Source: Nitrosomonas sp.
Lineage (GTDB): Bacteria; Pseudomonadota; Gammaproteobacteria; Burkholderiales; Nitrosomonadaceae
Assembly (NCBI GenBank): GCA_024281995.1
Contig: JAMWZW010000001.1
Coordinates: forward strand, 558,001-622,000
Length of the DNA: 64,000 bases
Reading direction: 5' to 3'
Both the position numbers and the translations under genes were made by a program. Every line of letters starts with the position of its first letter. Position 1 is the first letter of the stretch. Under the pieces are notes generated by a model, which was given only the letters and a program-made list of their open reading frames with translations, had not been told where the DNA came from and made no database searches. Shown piece by piece: positions 50,401 through 57,318 of this stretch.

Positions 50401-52792
50401 TATTTTTTGGACGCTAACCCAAGGCGGGTGCCTATGTCTGGTTCACGAAGAGAAGTTGAAGGATCCACTAAGCCTGGTTAAAGAAGTTGAAGAAAAACAA
50501 GTAACTCATTTATTAACTTTACCATCGTTTTATCAGTTAATTTTGGAGCAGAAGAGGGAGAAGTTGTTTTCTCTCAAAACTGTAATAGTGGCCGGAGAAT
50601 CATGTCCGTCAACACTTGTTAACAGGCATTTCGAACTTTTACCGGCTGCTGCTTTATATAATGAATATGGTCCAACGGAAGGCACTGTCTGGTCAACTGC
50701 ATGCCGGCTGGAGTTAGGCAATGCTGCTGATGTTGTTTCGATTGGATATCCCATTGCTAATGCCGAGGTTTATCTGTTGGATGAATTTCTTAATCTTGTA
50801 CCATGGGGAGTGAAGGGTGAAATTTATATCGGTGGCGAAGGGGTAGCTCAGGGGTATCTGAATCATCCCGATCAAACTGCGGATCGTTTTATTCCTAACC
50901 CGTTTCGAGAAGATGGATCTTGTTTGTATAAAACTGGAGATCTGGCTTGTTATCGAATTGATGGGCAACTTAATTTTCTAGGGAGAGTGGATAGTCAAGT
51001 CAAAATTCGTGGCTTCAGAATAGAACTTGGTGAAATAGAGTTTTGCTTGATGCAATTGGATGAAATTCGTGAAGCCGTGGTCCTGGCAAAGGAGTTTAAG
51101 CCTGGTGATTATCGTTTATTTGCTTACTGTGTGGCTAAATCAATTATTAATAAAGTCTATCCAAATGAAGAAAATGTACGAGCCCAGCTACAAAAGCTCT
51201 TGCCTGAGTATATGATTCCTTCAATTTTTATTTTTCTGGATGTGATGCCCCAAACCCCGAACGGCAAGATTGATCGCAATGCTTTGCTTTCAAGGAATAT
51301 CAGTCAATTTATTACAAACAATTATCAACTCCCCAGAAGCTCCACTGAACAAGGATTGGTTGAAATTTGGTCAGAATTATTGGGTTTCGATCAGATCGGC
51401 GTGTACGATAATTTTTTTGAATTAGGTGGTCATTCAATTCTAACGGTAAAAGCAATTCTCAAAATAAACGCAGAATTTAATCTCAACTTACCCGTCAATG
51501 TAATTTTTATGCGACCGACCATTGCGCAGTTAGCAGAGATTATCGAGGGAAAAGAAACATTTTTATTGGAACAGAAATCGAATGATGTGGATTTACATGC
51601 TGAAGCGCAGCTGGATTTATCGATTCAACCCAATGGAAATTTGGCTTCCGATTATTTACTACCTCGTGAAATATTGCTAACCGGAGCTACCGGTTTTCTT
51701 GGTGCTTTTTTATTAGTTGAATTGCTGCAACAAACATCAGCTCACGTACATTGCCTGATTCGAGCGAAATCAATTCGCGAAGCTTCTGAAAAATTACGAA
51801 AGGTATTAAACGGGTATGGAATTGATCATTCCAGTTTGATGAATAGAATTAGTCTGATTTGTGGAGATTTATCCAAACCGTCATTGGGTCTTGCTTCAAG
51901 GCAATTTAATCAATTGGCGGATCAAATAGAAGCGATCTATCACAATGGGGCACAGGTTAATTTCACGCAACCTTATGCAGTCTTGAAAGCAGTCAACGTA
52001 ACTGGAACTCACGAAGTATTGCGACTAGCATGTGCTGGAAAAATTAAGCCCGTGCATTATGTTTCTACGCTGTCGATCTTCGGTACACGAGAACCCTCTT
52101 ATTTAGGTGGCTTTGTTGAAGATGATTTTCCCGATCCTACTGTTGAGATGGGGGATGGTTACAGTCAAAGTAAGTGGGTAGCGGAAAAATTGGTTAGGAC
52201 TGCGGCCAATCGCGGATTACCAATTACGATTCATAGACCTGCTACGGTCGCGGGGCATAGTATAACCGGAGCATGGAATACGGATGATTTTCTTTGTCGG
52301 CTTATTAGGGGTTGTATAGAAATAGGTAAAGCACCAGCAATACAAAATCATTTTGATATGGTGCCGGTTGATTATGTCAGCAAAGCGATTGTATATCTTT
52401 CCCGTCAACCGCAAGCAATAGGTAAAGCTTTTCATTTCAGCAATAGGCGTCCGATTGTGAGCGATGACTTGATTGATTGGATCAATGCCTTGGGGTATAG
52501 GGTTGAACGAGTACCGTACGCTGAGTGGCTCGAAAATGTAACCCAAACAGCGAAAGATTCCAGCGAACACCCACTGTATTCGTTGCTCCCCCTATTGCAG
52601 AAGAAAGTGATTGATGATCAGGTATCGAGTACGGTGCTCAAAGAATATAACACTGATTATACTGAGCAAGTATTAGCGGCTAGTGGCATTGATTGTCCAC
52701 CAATTGATTGGCATTTAATTGATGTCTATTTGTCGTATTTGCAGCGGAGCGGGTCAATCAAGCAGTCTTCTCAAGATAATTTTTCACACTGA
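38465..52792 (+). CDS. NRPS 3: four modules with terminal thioester reductase
   Basis: A 4,775-residue synthetase. Residues 1-55 form a TubC-like docking domain. Module 4: LCL condensation and an A domain identical to module 3 (D-V-G-E..S-I-D-K, ornithine-like), carrier serine near 1084. Module 5: dual epimerase/condensation domain (FHHLINPDGDPYVL, i.e. HH-x5-GD; HHLALDH near 1304), A domain D-F-W-N-I-G-M-V-H-K (threonine), carrier GGDSI near 2177. Module 6: condensation HHAILDGWS near 2380, A domain D-V-W-H-F-S-L-V-D-K (serine), carrier near 3240. Module 7: dual domain (FHHMMSRSGDPYLL), A domain D-S-A-T-I-A-E-V-W-K (histidine-like), carrier near 4322. Residues about 4395-4760 are a reductase (LLTGATGFLGAFLL, YSQSKW) that releases an aldehyde or alcohol. 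Pocket residues were read by eye. Confidence 0.92.
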   Translation: MNLVDLLSELEQRNIYLYLENGDLRGKVPPSAMTPELKAGLQTHKLKLIEHLRQVDTTDRDVLRPYQRDGSIPLSYSQERLWFLDQFEPGGTFYNMPGVLRLEGELDVGLLERSINEIIRRHEVLRTTFSAVDGKPEQVIAPLMSLEIKRIDLIELTDERREAEIRRYLEEDIQQPFDLLLGPLVRATLLSLGKAKISGEAHYILLFTLHHIVSDGWSTAILIREFIALYEAYRAGRASPLAELTVQYADYAIWQRKWLQGERLEQQVNYWKQQLAGAPAILELPADYPRPAVQSYRGATLYTTVSPSVTGQLQQLGRQQDATLFMVLLAAFNILLSRYSGQDDLCVGTPIANRNRLEIEGLIGFFINTLVLRTDLSGNPTFMELLTRVKAVCLGAQIHQDLPFEKLVEELSPVRDMSHNPLFQVMLALQNTPETALEIEGLKIAPEVMEVGTSKFDLDLEITESEGGLEIQYSYNTDLFARSTIERLAGHFGVLLESIAANPNRLISELPFLTTKERNQLLTQWNGSEVTYPSGHCIHQLFEMQAMRHPDAIAVVFEDKQLSYEALNQKANRLAHFLKSQGIGPEVLVGICIERSLEMMVGILGILKAGGAYLPVEPELPEGKLRLILQDSGIEWVLTSSTLSEKIPKRYHTLYLDQEVSAGYSAQPLASSGLNPRQLAYMLYTSGTTGIPKGVGVTHSNLINQYYAWETAYDLEANDVHLQMARYTFDVFAGDWIRALCSGGKLVICSRETLLQPDRLYALLQSELITVAEFVPAVLRALADYLDDTQHRLDFMRLLICGSDRWYMEEYKRFLKLCGQTTRLVNSYGLTEATIDSTYFESPLGDSLVQELVPIGQQFANTRCYILDRWLNPVPIGVAGELYIGGAGVVRGYFNRAELTAERFVPDPFSQQTGERLYKTGDVVRYQLDGNIEHLGRTDHQVKIRGLRIELGEIEAALLQHPQIRQAVVVAGEEGTSEVQRLVAYVAGDEAQLEIAELHNYLKAYLVDYMIPSIFVLLDEMPLNANGKINRKALPQPSIDGQIADQYVAPRNEIEEKIALIWAEVLGIDRIGIHDNFFQLGGHSLLAMTVIERMRRQGFHAEVRSLFISQTLQEFAATLNKSRVADVPDNLIPTYAESITPEMLPLVSLRQNEIDSIIQHVPGGARNIQDIYPLTPFQEGILFHHLINPDGDPYVLSSLLAFKDRHNADRFLSALQAVINRHDILRTAILWEELSVPVQVVLREVVLPITELTLDPELGDIAQQLQKKFDPEHFRIDICQAPLIQGYLTWDKLNRRWILLILEHHLALDHVAMETVLNEVSVHLLEQTEQLAQPLPFRNFVAQTRFSMKPEEHEVFFTKLLGNVDEPTAPFGLLNTLSDGSDLEEVIMDMDPVLNRRTCACAKSIGVSAASIFHLAWSQVLSLISGKETVVFGTVLFGRTQSIDEADRMLGMFINTLPVCFKVNATPAITGVKKMHQLLADLMRHEHASLSLAQRCSAVPPPTPLFSALLNYRHSTATVNDVSETTASLWKNMGIEVLNENERTNYPLTLSIDDYGTGFRLTMQVQSPVDPERIIGYMQTALIGLVEALTTQPEKALCTIDVLPEVEQKQLLIDWNRIKKACLQDKSIHGLFEQQVWNNSEAIAVVYEDKQLTYGELNSYANRIAHILSASGVGPEILVGLFLPRSVEMVIGILGVLKAGGAYLPIDPNYPQERIVFLIDDAKPKVILTQSSLMSLLPDKPEKLCLDHNLAANADYIDSYPVSTVTANNLAYVIYTSGSTGKPKGVMVTHYNVTRLFAITEHEYRFNCEDVWTLFHSYAFDFSVWEIWGALLYGGRLVIVPDSIRHSPEAFHRLLQQQGVTVLNQTPTSFYQLDHIDNHISIQTPLALRLIIFGGEALEPGKLQKWFERHGDKKPQLVNMYGITETTVHVTWSPLSQIDAENSGSSKVGRPIPDLQAYILDHLRNPVPAGVAGELYIGGSGLARGYLNRADLTADRFVPHPFGDVEGERLYRTGDLACYRENGDIEYLGRIDQQVKIRGFRIELGEIENLLSQHPLIRESLVVARENATGEKRLIAYVVSDGPSEPETRIDSLRIYLNERLPDYMVPAAFMLLDALPLTTNGKINHKALPEPDINIQIANQYIAPRNPIEKVLCQIWGKVLQLQQVGIDDNFFALGGDSIRSIQVVGLAKEQGITLPMDQLYRCGTIRLLGQNLTTEALDSTRITSVEPYALISNEDKSNLPEGIEDAYPLTAMQAGMIFHSQQGEGAYHVIDNIKLKCALDPEYLRLALERIFSRHPILRTTFDLGGLSKPLQLVHQQGIVSLITEDLRGLTASQQEQILKTHVRKLNKDYFDVTKLPLIKFSVHYLGEDTLHFSIAAHHAILDGWSLVSLLIEIFQQHSAIQQNKQVSANQLPNAMRDLVIREQRALESTSDREFWARWLSVATPGDFPSLLSAPGAAQPMTQDWPEVELRLSNELSQKLKQFAQSQSLPLKSVLLAAHLRVLSSLHGETRITTGLVTSVRPELLDSEQVLGVFLNTLPLVIDLTGETWSALIYRVFVMEQTMLQARYYPLASLQKLHDSHMIFDTTFNYLHYHNGKEYINSDQVKISEWSNPIQPNFALEVTFSLEVDTGGIELTLQGDKSKLDQNLLQRISEYYFIALAEIAEDPQKRYDAKPMLSQSELQQLLVSWNQTAADYPDQQCIHYLIEAQVERMPDAIAVFYENEQFTYDQLNRKANQLAHYLINRGVGPEVLVGICAERSVEMIAGILGILKAGGAYMPIDPDYPPERIAFMVADSDPAVILLHSAKRDILPGNASVIDMSAEVDAIAQHSDENPIYRAHPANLAYVIYTSGSTGKPKGSALAHRGVVNRLAWMQKQYLLNDTDKVLQKTPFSFDVSVWEFFWPLMVGARLIMLAPGAHKDSDRLIEAINQAQITTLHFVPSMLAVFLESDRASSCQTLRHVFCSGEALPVAVHNKFLEKIPAKLHNLYGPTEASVDVTFWSCERKSGEASVPIGRPIDNIQIYLLDAGLHPVPMGVAGEIYIGGIGLARGYLNRAALTAERFIPNPFGPVGSRLYRTGDLARYREDGTIEYIDRTDYQVKIRGFRIELGEIETALMQHVNIQRAAVIAREDTPGEKRLVAYVVANQSELNSDELRMYLKVQLPDFMIPASFVVMDHLPLSANGKLDRNALPAPDISAQFVHHFVAPRTQSEKIIASFWAEALGLEQVGINDNFFELGGHSLLSLSLIERIRRQGFDTDASALFSTGTLAEFVATLGKSRAVTVPGNVISERCEKITPEMLPLVSLNQSEIDTIIRRIPGGIKNIQDIYSLTPFQEGILFHHMMSRSGDPYLLSSLLSFETHEKLDDFIDALQIAINRHDVLRTAIIWEELSTPVQVVLRQVELTVTEIELDPILGNITKQLHERFNPRTFKFELCKAPLLGAYVAYDSEQHCWLLLILVHHLILDHEAVEDLLNEVQIHLMGRSNELKQAIPFRNYVARTRMGIKLEEHELFFRKMLEHVSEPTAPFGLMDVQGDGVDIVEATLDVDEKLAKKIYTTARSLSVSAASIFHLAWAQLLAQTTGNKEVVFGTLLFGRMQGFDEGGQMLGVFINTLPIHFRVDAMRVQDSVRKMHKLLAELLDHEYVSLATAQRCSGVPAPTPLFSALLNYRHTSKATETNAKEDAWSGIKLLASEERSNYPISLSIDDFGDSFQMTTQVQSSIDPQRINSYLYNILERLLEAIDNSNTAMCTLSILPKKERQKQLLEWNNTRKDYPFEQCIHHLFEEQVAKNPHAVAVVFAAQQITYEALNRKANQLANYLIGEGVKPNMLVGIYIERSLEMIVAILGILKAGGAYLPIDPHYPEDRIHYMVNDAKLRVILTLSNSYKLIPDRVRFIDLTDKNHVISKQSEGNVHHSSVAQNLAYMIYTSGSTGKPKGVRISHRNVVHSTSARFYFYEEPVGCFLLLPSFAFDSSVAGIFWTLTQGGCLCLVHEEKLKDPLSLVKEVEEKQVTHLLTLPSFYQLILEQKREKLFSLKTVIVAGESCPSTLVNRHFELLPAAALYNEYGPTEGTVWSTACRLELGNAADVVSIGYPIANAEVYLLDEFLNLVPWGVKGEIYIGGEGVAQGYLNHPDQTADRFIPNPFREDGSCLYKTGDLACYRIDGQLNFLGRVDSQVKIRGFRIELGEIEFCLMQLDEIREAVVLAKEFKPGDYRLFAYCVAKSIINKVYPNEENVRAQLQKLLPEYMIPSIFIFLDVMPQTPNGKIDRNALLSRNISQFITNNYQLPRSSTEQGLVEIWSELLGFDQIGVYDNFFELGGHSILTVKAILKINAEFNLNLPVNVIFMRPTIAQLAEIIEGKETFLLEQKSNDVDLHAEAQLDLSIQPNGNLASDYLLPREILLTGATGFLGAFLLVELLQQTSAHVHCLIRAKSIREASEKLRKVLNGYGIDHSSLMNRISLICGDLSKPSLGLASRQFNQLADQIEAIYHNGAQVNFTQPYAVLKAVNVTGTHEVLRLACAGKIKPVHYVSTLSIFGTREPSYLGGFVEDDFPDPTVEMGDGYSQSKWVAEKLVRTAANRGLPITIHRPATVAGHSITGAWNTDDFLCRLIRGCIEIGKAPAIQNHFDMVPVDYVSKAIVYLSRQPQAIGKAFHFSNRRPIVSDDLIDWINALGYRVERVPYAEWLENVTQTAKDSSEHPLYSLLPLLQKKVIDDQVSSTVLKEYNTDYTEQVLAASGIDCPPIDWHLIDVYLSYLQRSGSIKQSSQDNFSH
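38685..41727 (+). repeat. 3,043-bp direct repeat, copy 2 (in NRPS 3)
   Basis: Copy 2 of the module repeat, offset by 4,729 bases from copy 1 over its full length. The flanking sequence differs at once on both sides (after GGCAAT the copies read TCAAATC and GACTGTC), so the borders are sharp. Confidence 0.93.
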
Positions 52793-52926
52793 GCTTTGTG
52801 TTGAAATTAGATCTGTTTTGGATGTATCCGATTTATTGATGATTAAGCACTTCAATCGGCCCTTTCCTGTCGCAGTATGTGTATTTTGATTATTTAATCG
52901 TTTGACTAGAACAGGCTTCTGATTTT

Positions 52927-54621
52927 ATGGATATTGTTTTTCACCTTATTAGGCGATCTCGAATCAATATTTTGTTTGCTGTGATAATGGGCATTATGAG
53001 CGGCTTAGGTAGTGCAGCATTAATTGGTTTAATCAATACTGAACTGCATGCAACATCCCCTGTACATCTAACAGTTTTGTTTTTTGTTGGTCTTGGAGCA
53101 GTAGTCATAGCGTCGCAAATTTTTTCAACAATTATCGTCATGCGCGCTGGTCAAACAGCAGCACGAGATTTACGGATAGAACTCAGTCATCGCATTATCA
53201 ACGCACCGTTGCGTTTACTGCAGCAACTCGGTGCGCCCAGGTTAATGGCAAATTTGACTGAAGATGTTGCAGTACTTGTTGAGTCCTTTCAGTTACTTCC
53301 TCAAATGTGCATCAATATCTCCTGGGTTTTAGGGTGTTTAATATATCTTGGTTGGTTATCATGGCAATTATTCGTGATTGTTCTTATTGTTATGTTGTTG
53401 GGTATTTTGATTTATCAACTGAGTACACAAAGAGCAATTAAACCGTTACGAGCTGCCCGTGAGCAGAATGACGCCTTATTTGCGCATTTTAGAAGCCTAA
53501 TTTACGGAATAAAAGAAATAAAACTTCATCATGAAAGAAAAAAAATATTTCTTGATGATGTACTCTATTCCACAGCAGAAGCTTACCGGCAAGGGATCAT
53601 CTCTGCGATGACGTTATTTATTCTGGCAGCTACGGTTGGTACGGTATCCCTGTATTTTCTTATTGGATTCGTTTTATTTGTAGCCAGTACCTGGGAGACG
53701 ATTACCAAAGAGATTGTATCGGGCTTTACGTTGACTTTGCTTTATATGATGGCTCCTTTGACGACGATATTAAGCGATTTGCCAACTTTCAGTCGTGCAA
53801 GGGTAGCCATTGACAAAATTAATCGCCTGCAAAAAGAACTCATTGAGCAAACGGAGGCATCAAACGGGTTGAAACATGCTGAAGCTTCTGTGTCTTCGGG
53901 AAAACTCGAGTTAATAGCAGTTACCCATCAATACATTCGTGAAGGTGATGACCATAAATTTACTTTAGGGCCGCTACATTTAACATTCCATCCCGGAGAA
54001 TTGGTGTTTATCACCGGTGGTAACGGTAGTGGAAAATCAACGTTAGGCTTGTTGTTGGTGGGATTGTATAGTCCAGAAAGCGGCCATATCAAACTTAATG
54101 GCATAGAAATTGATGACGTCATGCGCGAAAGCTACCGGCAACAATTTGCTGTTGTTTTTTCTGATTTTTATCTTTTTGAAAGTTTGCTGGGATTAATGGG
54201 CGAGAATCTTGATCACAAAGCGCGTGCATATTTGACCGAACTGCAACTTGACCATAAGGTAACTGTAAATAATGGTGTTTTTTCGTCAGTAGAGCTGTCT
54301 CAAGGACAACGTAAACGTCTGGCGCTCGTAACTGCTTACCTCGAAGATCGACCTTTCTATGTATTCGATGAATGGGCTGCAGACCAAGATCCTCTTTTCA
54401 AAGAGCTATTTTATACCGTGTTATTGCAAGATCTAAAATCACGTGGAAAAACAGTCATCGTTATCACGCATGACAATCATTATTTTCATTTAGCAGATCA
54501 ATGTATTCGATTAGAAAACGGCCAAATTTCTGGAAATATACCTTTTATAGTGAATTCCACACACTTAGATCCATCAAATAAAGGAATAGCCGCTATCAAA
54601 CATGCCCGAGAGCATCTATGA
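52927..54621 (+). CDS. PvdE/SyrD-type cyclic-peptide ABC exporter
   Basis: A 564-residue half-transporter with a six-helix membrane domain followed by an ATPase domain. Walker A is FITGGNGSGKSTLGLLL, the signature is degenerate (ELSQGQRKRLALV) and Walker B is FYVFDEWAADQDP, the pattern of the PvdE/SyrD cyclic-peptide exporter family. PvdE moves acylated pyoverdine precursor into the periplasm. Its location right after the last NRPS gene marks it as the exporter of the lipopeptide. It lies 134 bases after the NRPS stop and is followed, with overlapping start, by the acylase remnant. Confidence 0.93.
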   Translation: MDIVFHLIRRSRINILFAVIMGIMSGLGSAALIGLINTELHATSPVHLTVLFFVGLGAVVIASQIFSTIIVMRAGQTAARDLRIELSHRIINAPLRLLQQLGAPRLMANLTEDVAVLVESFQLLPQMCINISWVLGCLIYLGWLSWQLFVIVLIVMLLGILIYQLSTQRAIKPLRAAREQNDALFAHFRSLIYGIKEIKLHHERKKIFLDDVLYSTAEAYRQGIISAMTLFILAATVGTVSLYFLIGFVLFVASTWETITKEIVSGFTLTLLYMMAPLTTILSDLPTFSRARVAIDKINRLQKELIEQTEASNGLKHAEASVSSGKLELIAVTHQYIREGDDHKFTLGPLHLTFHPGELVFITGGNGSGKSTLGLLLVGLYSPESGHIKLNGIEIDDVMRESYRQQFAVVFSDFYLFESLLGLMGENLDHKARAYLTELQLDHKVTVNNGVFSSVELSQGQRKRLALVTAYLEDRPFYVFDEWAADQDPLFKELFYTVLLQDLKSRGKTVIVITHDNHYFHLADQCIRLENGQISGNIPFIVNSTHLDPSNKGIAAIKHAREHL

Positions 54622-55480
54622 GAAATTGGCGTGAGCGGCTTCTAAGAGGATTTAAATTAGTTATCTCCGCCCGAAGTGAAGTAGATCGGTTAAATGAACA
54701 TATAATGCTCGATTCAGCTTGATACCAAAGCAGGTATTTATGGTTTTTACCGCGATATTGCGCTTGAGATATTGACTGCAGAAGTGCTTACACAGCAACC
54801 AGAATTAGAACGATTGCGTGATTATCTTAATAGCTGGGATGGAACGGCTGAACCCGATAGCCTCGGGTTGGCGGTTCTGGTTGAGTTTCGTCACAAACTG
54901 GCAAATATACTTTTAGAGCCCCTATTTCATTTTTGTCGAATGCTTGACGAAGAATTCGAATATAACTGGGTACATCTTGATATTCCTCTGCGAGCTTTGC
55001 TGCAAGAAAAAAACATGCAATTTCTGCCAGTCGAACAGCAGCAGGGTTATACAAACTGGGACGAATTTCTTTTGACGGTACTTAAATATGCCGCGAAATC
55101 ATTAACCAATGAATACACGGTACAGTCATTGCATGAACTGACATGGGGTAAAGTCAACATCGCTGAGATCGCTCATCCCTTGAGTCAAGGAATTCCCGGT
55201 ATTGGTTCTATTCTAAATTTTCCTCGACAATCCCTATCGGGATGTGATTTTTGTATTAAAGTGGATTCATCATCCTTTGGCGCAACTCAGAGGTTCGTGA
55301 TTTCTCCAGCTCACTGGCAAGATGGAATCCTGCAAACCCCGGGGGGGGCAATCCGGCCATCCACTTTCCAATCATTACAAAGACTTACATGATGCATGGG
55401 TTCGCGGCAAGCCAGGTCAGTTTGTTTCAGACCAACACGTGCGTGAGTTGGTACTTGTGCCAATGATGGGAAGTCAATAA
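54618..55480 (+). pseudogene. Penicillin-acylase-type Ntn-hydrolase remnant
   Basis: An ATG overlapping the exporter stop starts MRNWRERLLRGFKLVISARS and ends within 35 residues. After a frame jump near 54715 the C-terminal part follows: DTKAGIYGFYRDIALEI, LNSWDGTAEPDSLGLAVL, LTWGKVNIAEIAHPLS, LNFPRQSLSGCDF, PSFGATQR-type sequence and DGILQTPGG. A frameshift in a G8 run at 55341 cuts the frame; the true tail (QSGHPLSNHYKDLHDAWVRG) continues in another frame to 55480. This is the C-terminus of the penicillin/AHL/PvdQ acylase superfamily; about two thirds, including the catalytic N-terminal serine of the beta chain, are missing. Confidence 0.82.
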
Positions 55481-55525
55481 CGTACTTCTGATTTCATTAT
55501 TTATATTTCCTGTGGAGTATTTGCT

Positions 55526-55960
55526 ATGAAAAAATGGACGTTTCAAAGAATTGTCCTGACTGCCAGTATGGCGCTTGCAGTTTGTCACGCAAGTAATGCT
55601 TTCTCTCATCAATTAAACAATAGTTTGACCGCAGCCGATGCTGTCGATCATTTTTTAGTAACTTGTGGTGAGGCAGGCAATCATCATTTATTTGTGCAAA
55701 TTGATGATCTAAAGGTGGTAGATGGCAGGCAATTCAATGCACTTGTGATTAAGGATAAAGCGGTGTCCAGCATTACCAATCCCGACGGGAAATCGAGCCC
55801 TGTTATTCGAGTGGAAGGCGGTATGGGTGTATATCAAGTATACGTCAGCCAGAGTGCGGGCGGAGACAAAGCGGCCAATTACCAATTGATGTTTCACTGC
55901 GAAGATATCGATAATGCCCATTTTGAAACATCCGTATTCACTAAAATCGATCAACCATAA
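55526..55960 (+). CDS. Small secreted protein of unknown function
   Basis: A 144-residue protein. Residues 1-26 (KKWTFQRIVLTASMALAVCHASNAFS) are a signal peptide. The mature part has two cysteines (VTCGEAG, MFHCEDI), suited to a disulfide, and a histidine run LVTCGEAGNHHLFVQ. It looks like a compact beta fold. No family recognised. It converges on the propeller gene with a 13-base gap. It may work with the nearby exported proteins. Confidence 0.75.
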   Translation: MKKWTFQRIVLTASMALAVCHASNAFSHQLNNSLTAADAVDHFLVTCGEAGNHHLFVQIDDLKVVDGRQFNALVIKDKAVSSITNPDGKSSPVIRVEGGMGVYQVYVSQSAGGDKAANYQLMFHCEDIDNAHFETSVFTKIDQP

Positions 55961-55973
55961 CGCTAATTGCTGA

Positions 55974-57161
55974 TCACTTGTCGCTGTCGGCCGGTTCGAT
56001 GGGAATCAAAAGAAAGCCGGTATCCATGCTATTCCATGATAGGTAGACGCGCTTGCCATCCGAAATTAACGCGGGGTGAGCGGATTGCGTAGCCGATTCT
56101 GCAATTGAGCGTGGCGCTGACCAATGTAAGCCCCCATCCCGCGAGTACATGGCTTCTATGCGCGTTTTTGCGCCATCGAATACTTTCCAGGCTAACGCTA
56201 CAAAATTGCCCAAAGCCAGTACATCTGCTCGCCCGGGTAGTTTATCTTGATCGCCGATTTGCATAGGACTGGAAAAAGTTTTGCCTTTATCGTCGGACCA
56301 CGCATAAAAAAGCCCGTTGCGCTTTTCTCCCTGCGTGAACCAGGCCATGTGATAACGGCCTTCTCCACTGATGGATAAGGCGGGGCCATGAGCCGGGCAT
56401 CCTTCGATTTGCCAATCATCAAAGGTAACGCGCCACGGTTCGCGAATTTCTCCATCCGGAGACAATTTTATTAATCCGTGATCCCGGATATTATCCGGGT
56501 ACACAAAACGGGCCAATATCGCCAAGCTGCCATCGATATCTGCGGCGATGGCCGTTCGGCAGCAGGAACAGACGTTTTTTGCGATGCGCCGGTCGGCAGG
56601 GAGATTAGCAATTTTGCTGGCTAGGACGCTGGTATGATAAATGGACAAATCGCCACCCCCTTGTTGCTTGTACTCTGCTCTATCTCGTACATCATGCCAA
56701 ATAAAATGAATGCGATTTTGTTTATCTACAAGCATTTCCGTTTGATAGTGGTACCAGGTATCAGCCATTGAACTGACTTTAACCGGTACAGTGAATTGAT
56801 TGCCATTTTCAGAGTGGCTGAAGAAACTGGTGCTGGCTTGCTGATTGTCGGCGAAATAGAGTACAAATACCCTGCCCTTGGAATCGACACTAAGCGTAGG
56901 CGGATTTTCATCCCATAAATGGATAGGCTTATCTTCCGGATCAATGCGAATTGGCTGACTAAAAGTTTTTCCGTAATCCGTTGAATAGTCAATGGCGACA
57001 AATTTCTGAGATGGCACAATCCGCCAGAGTCTGCCATCCGGCCCAAAAGCAGCCGCGGTATAAATTTTCTGCTCGGGCAGCAATTTTTCCGGACTTGCGA
57101 TGAGCTGCTGCGATAGCGTCATAAAAACGAGTGTCAGACCAAAAAAAGCAGAACAGTTCAT
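55974..57161 (-). CDS. Exported sialidase-like beta-propeller protein
   Basis: A 395-residue protein with a signal peptide (about residues 1-22) and repeated BNR/Asp-box-like strands: STDYGKTFSQP, SVDSKGRVFVLYFADN, SHSENGNQFTV, SDDKGKTFSSP and SRDGGLHWSAP. This is a six-bladed propeller of the sialidase superfamily, without enough catalytic residues to call a sialidase. It has an unusual cysteine cluster KNVCSCCRTAIA and EGCPAHGPAL, which could bind metal or form disulfides. It is followed on the same strand by no other gene; the TlpA-like gene lies upstream (157 bases). Confidence 0.8.
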   Translation of the reverse strand: MNCSAFFGLTLVFMTLSQQLIASPEKLLPEQKIYTAAAFGPDGRLWRIVPSQKFVAIDYSTDYGKTFSQPIRIDPEDKPIHLWDENPPTLSVDSKGRVFVLYFADNQQASTSFFSHSENGNQFTVPVKVSSMADTWYHYQTEMLVDKQNRIHFIWHDVRDRAEYKQQGGGDLSIYHTSVLASKIANLPADRRIAKNVCSCCRTAIAADIDGSLAILARFVYPDNIRDHGLIKLSPDGEIREPWRVTFDDWQIEGCPAHGPALSISGEGRYHMAWFTQGEKRNGLFYAWSDDKGKTFSSPMQIGDQDKLPGRADVLALGNFVALAWKVFDGAKTRIEAMYSRDGGLHWSAPRSIAESATQSAHPALISDGKRVYLSWNSMDTGFLLIPIEPADSDK

Positions 57162-57318
57162 GATGTGAATGGCTTACAAAATAATTTTTCTTTCAGTTGT
57201 TTTCATAAATCCGGAATAAACCATCGTGGATATTAACGCTGACACTTTAAAGGCAAAGTAAACATTACCAAGACTGGTTGACATCTCCGGTACACAAGCG
57301 AGCGCACCGCAGCTTAAT

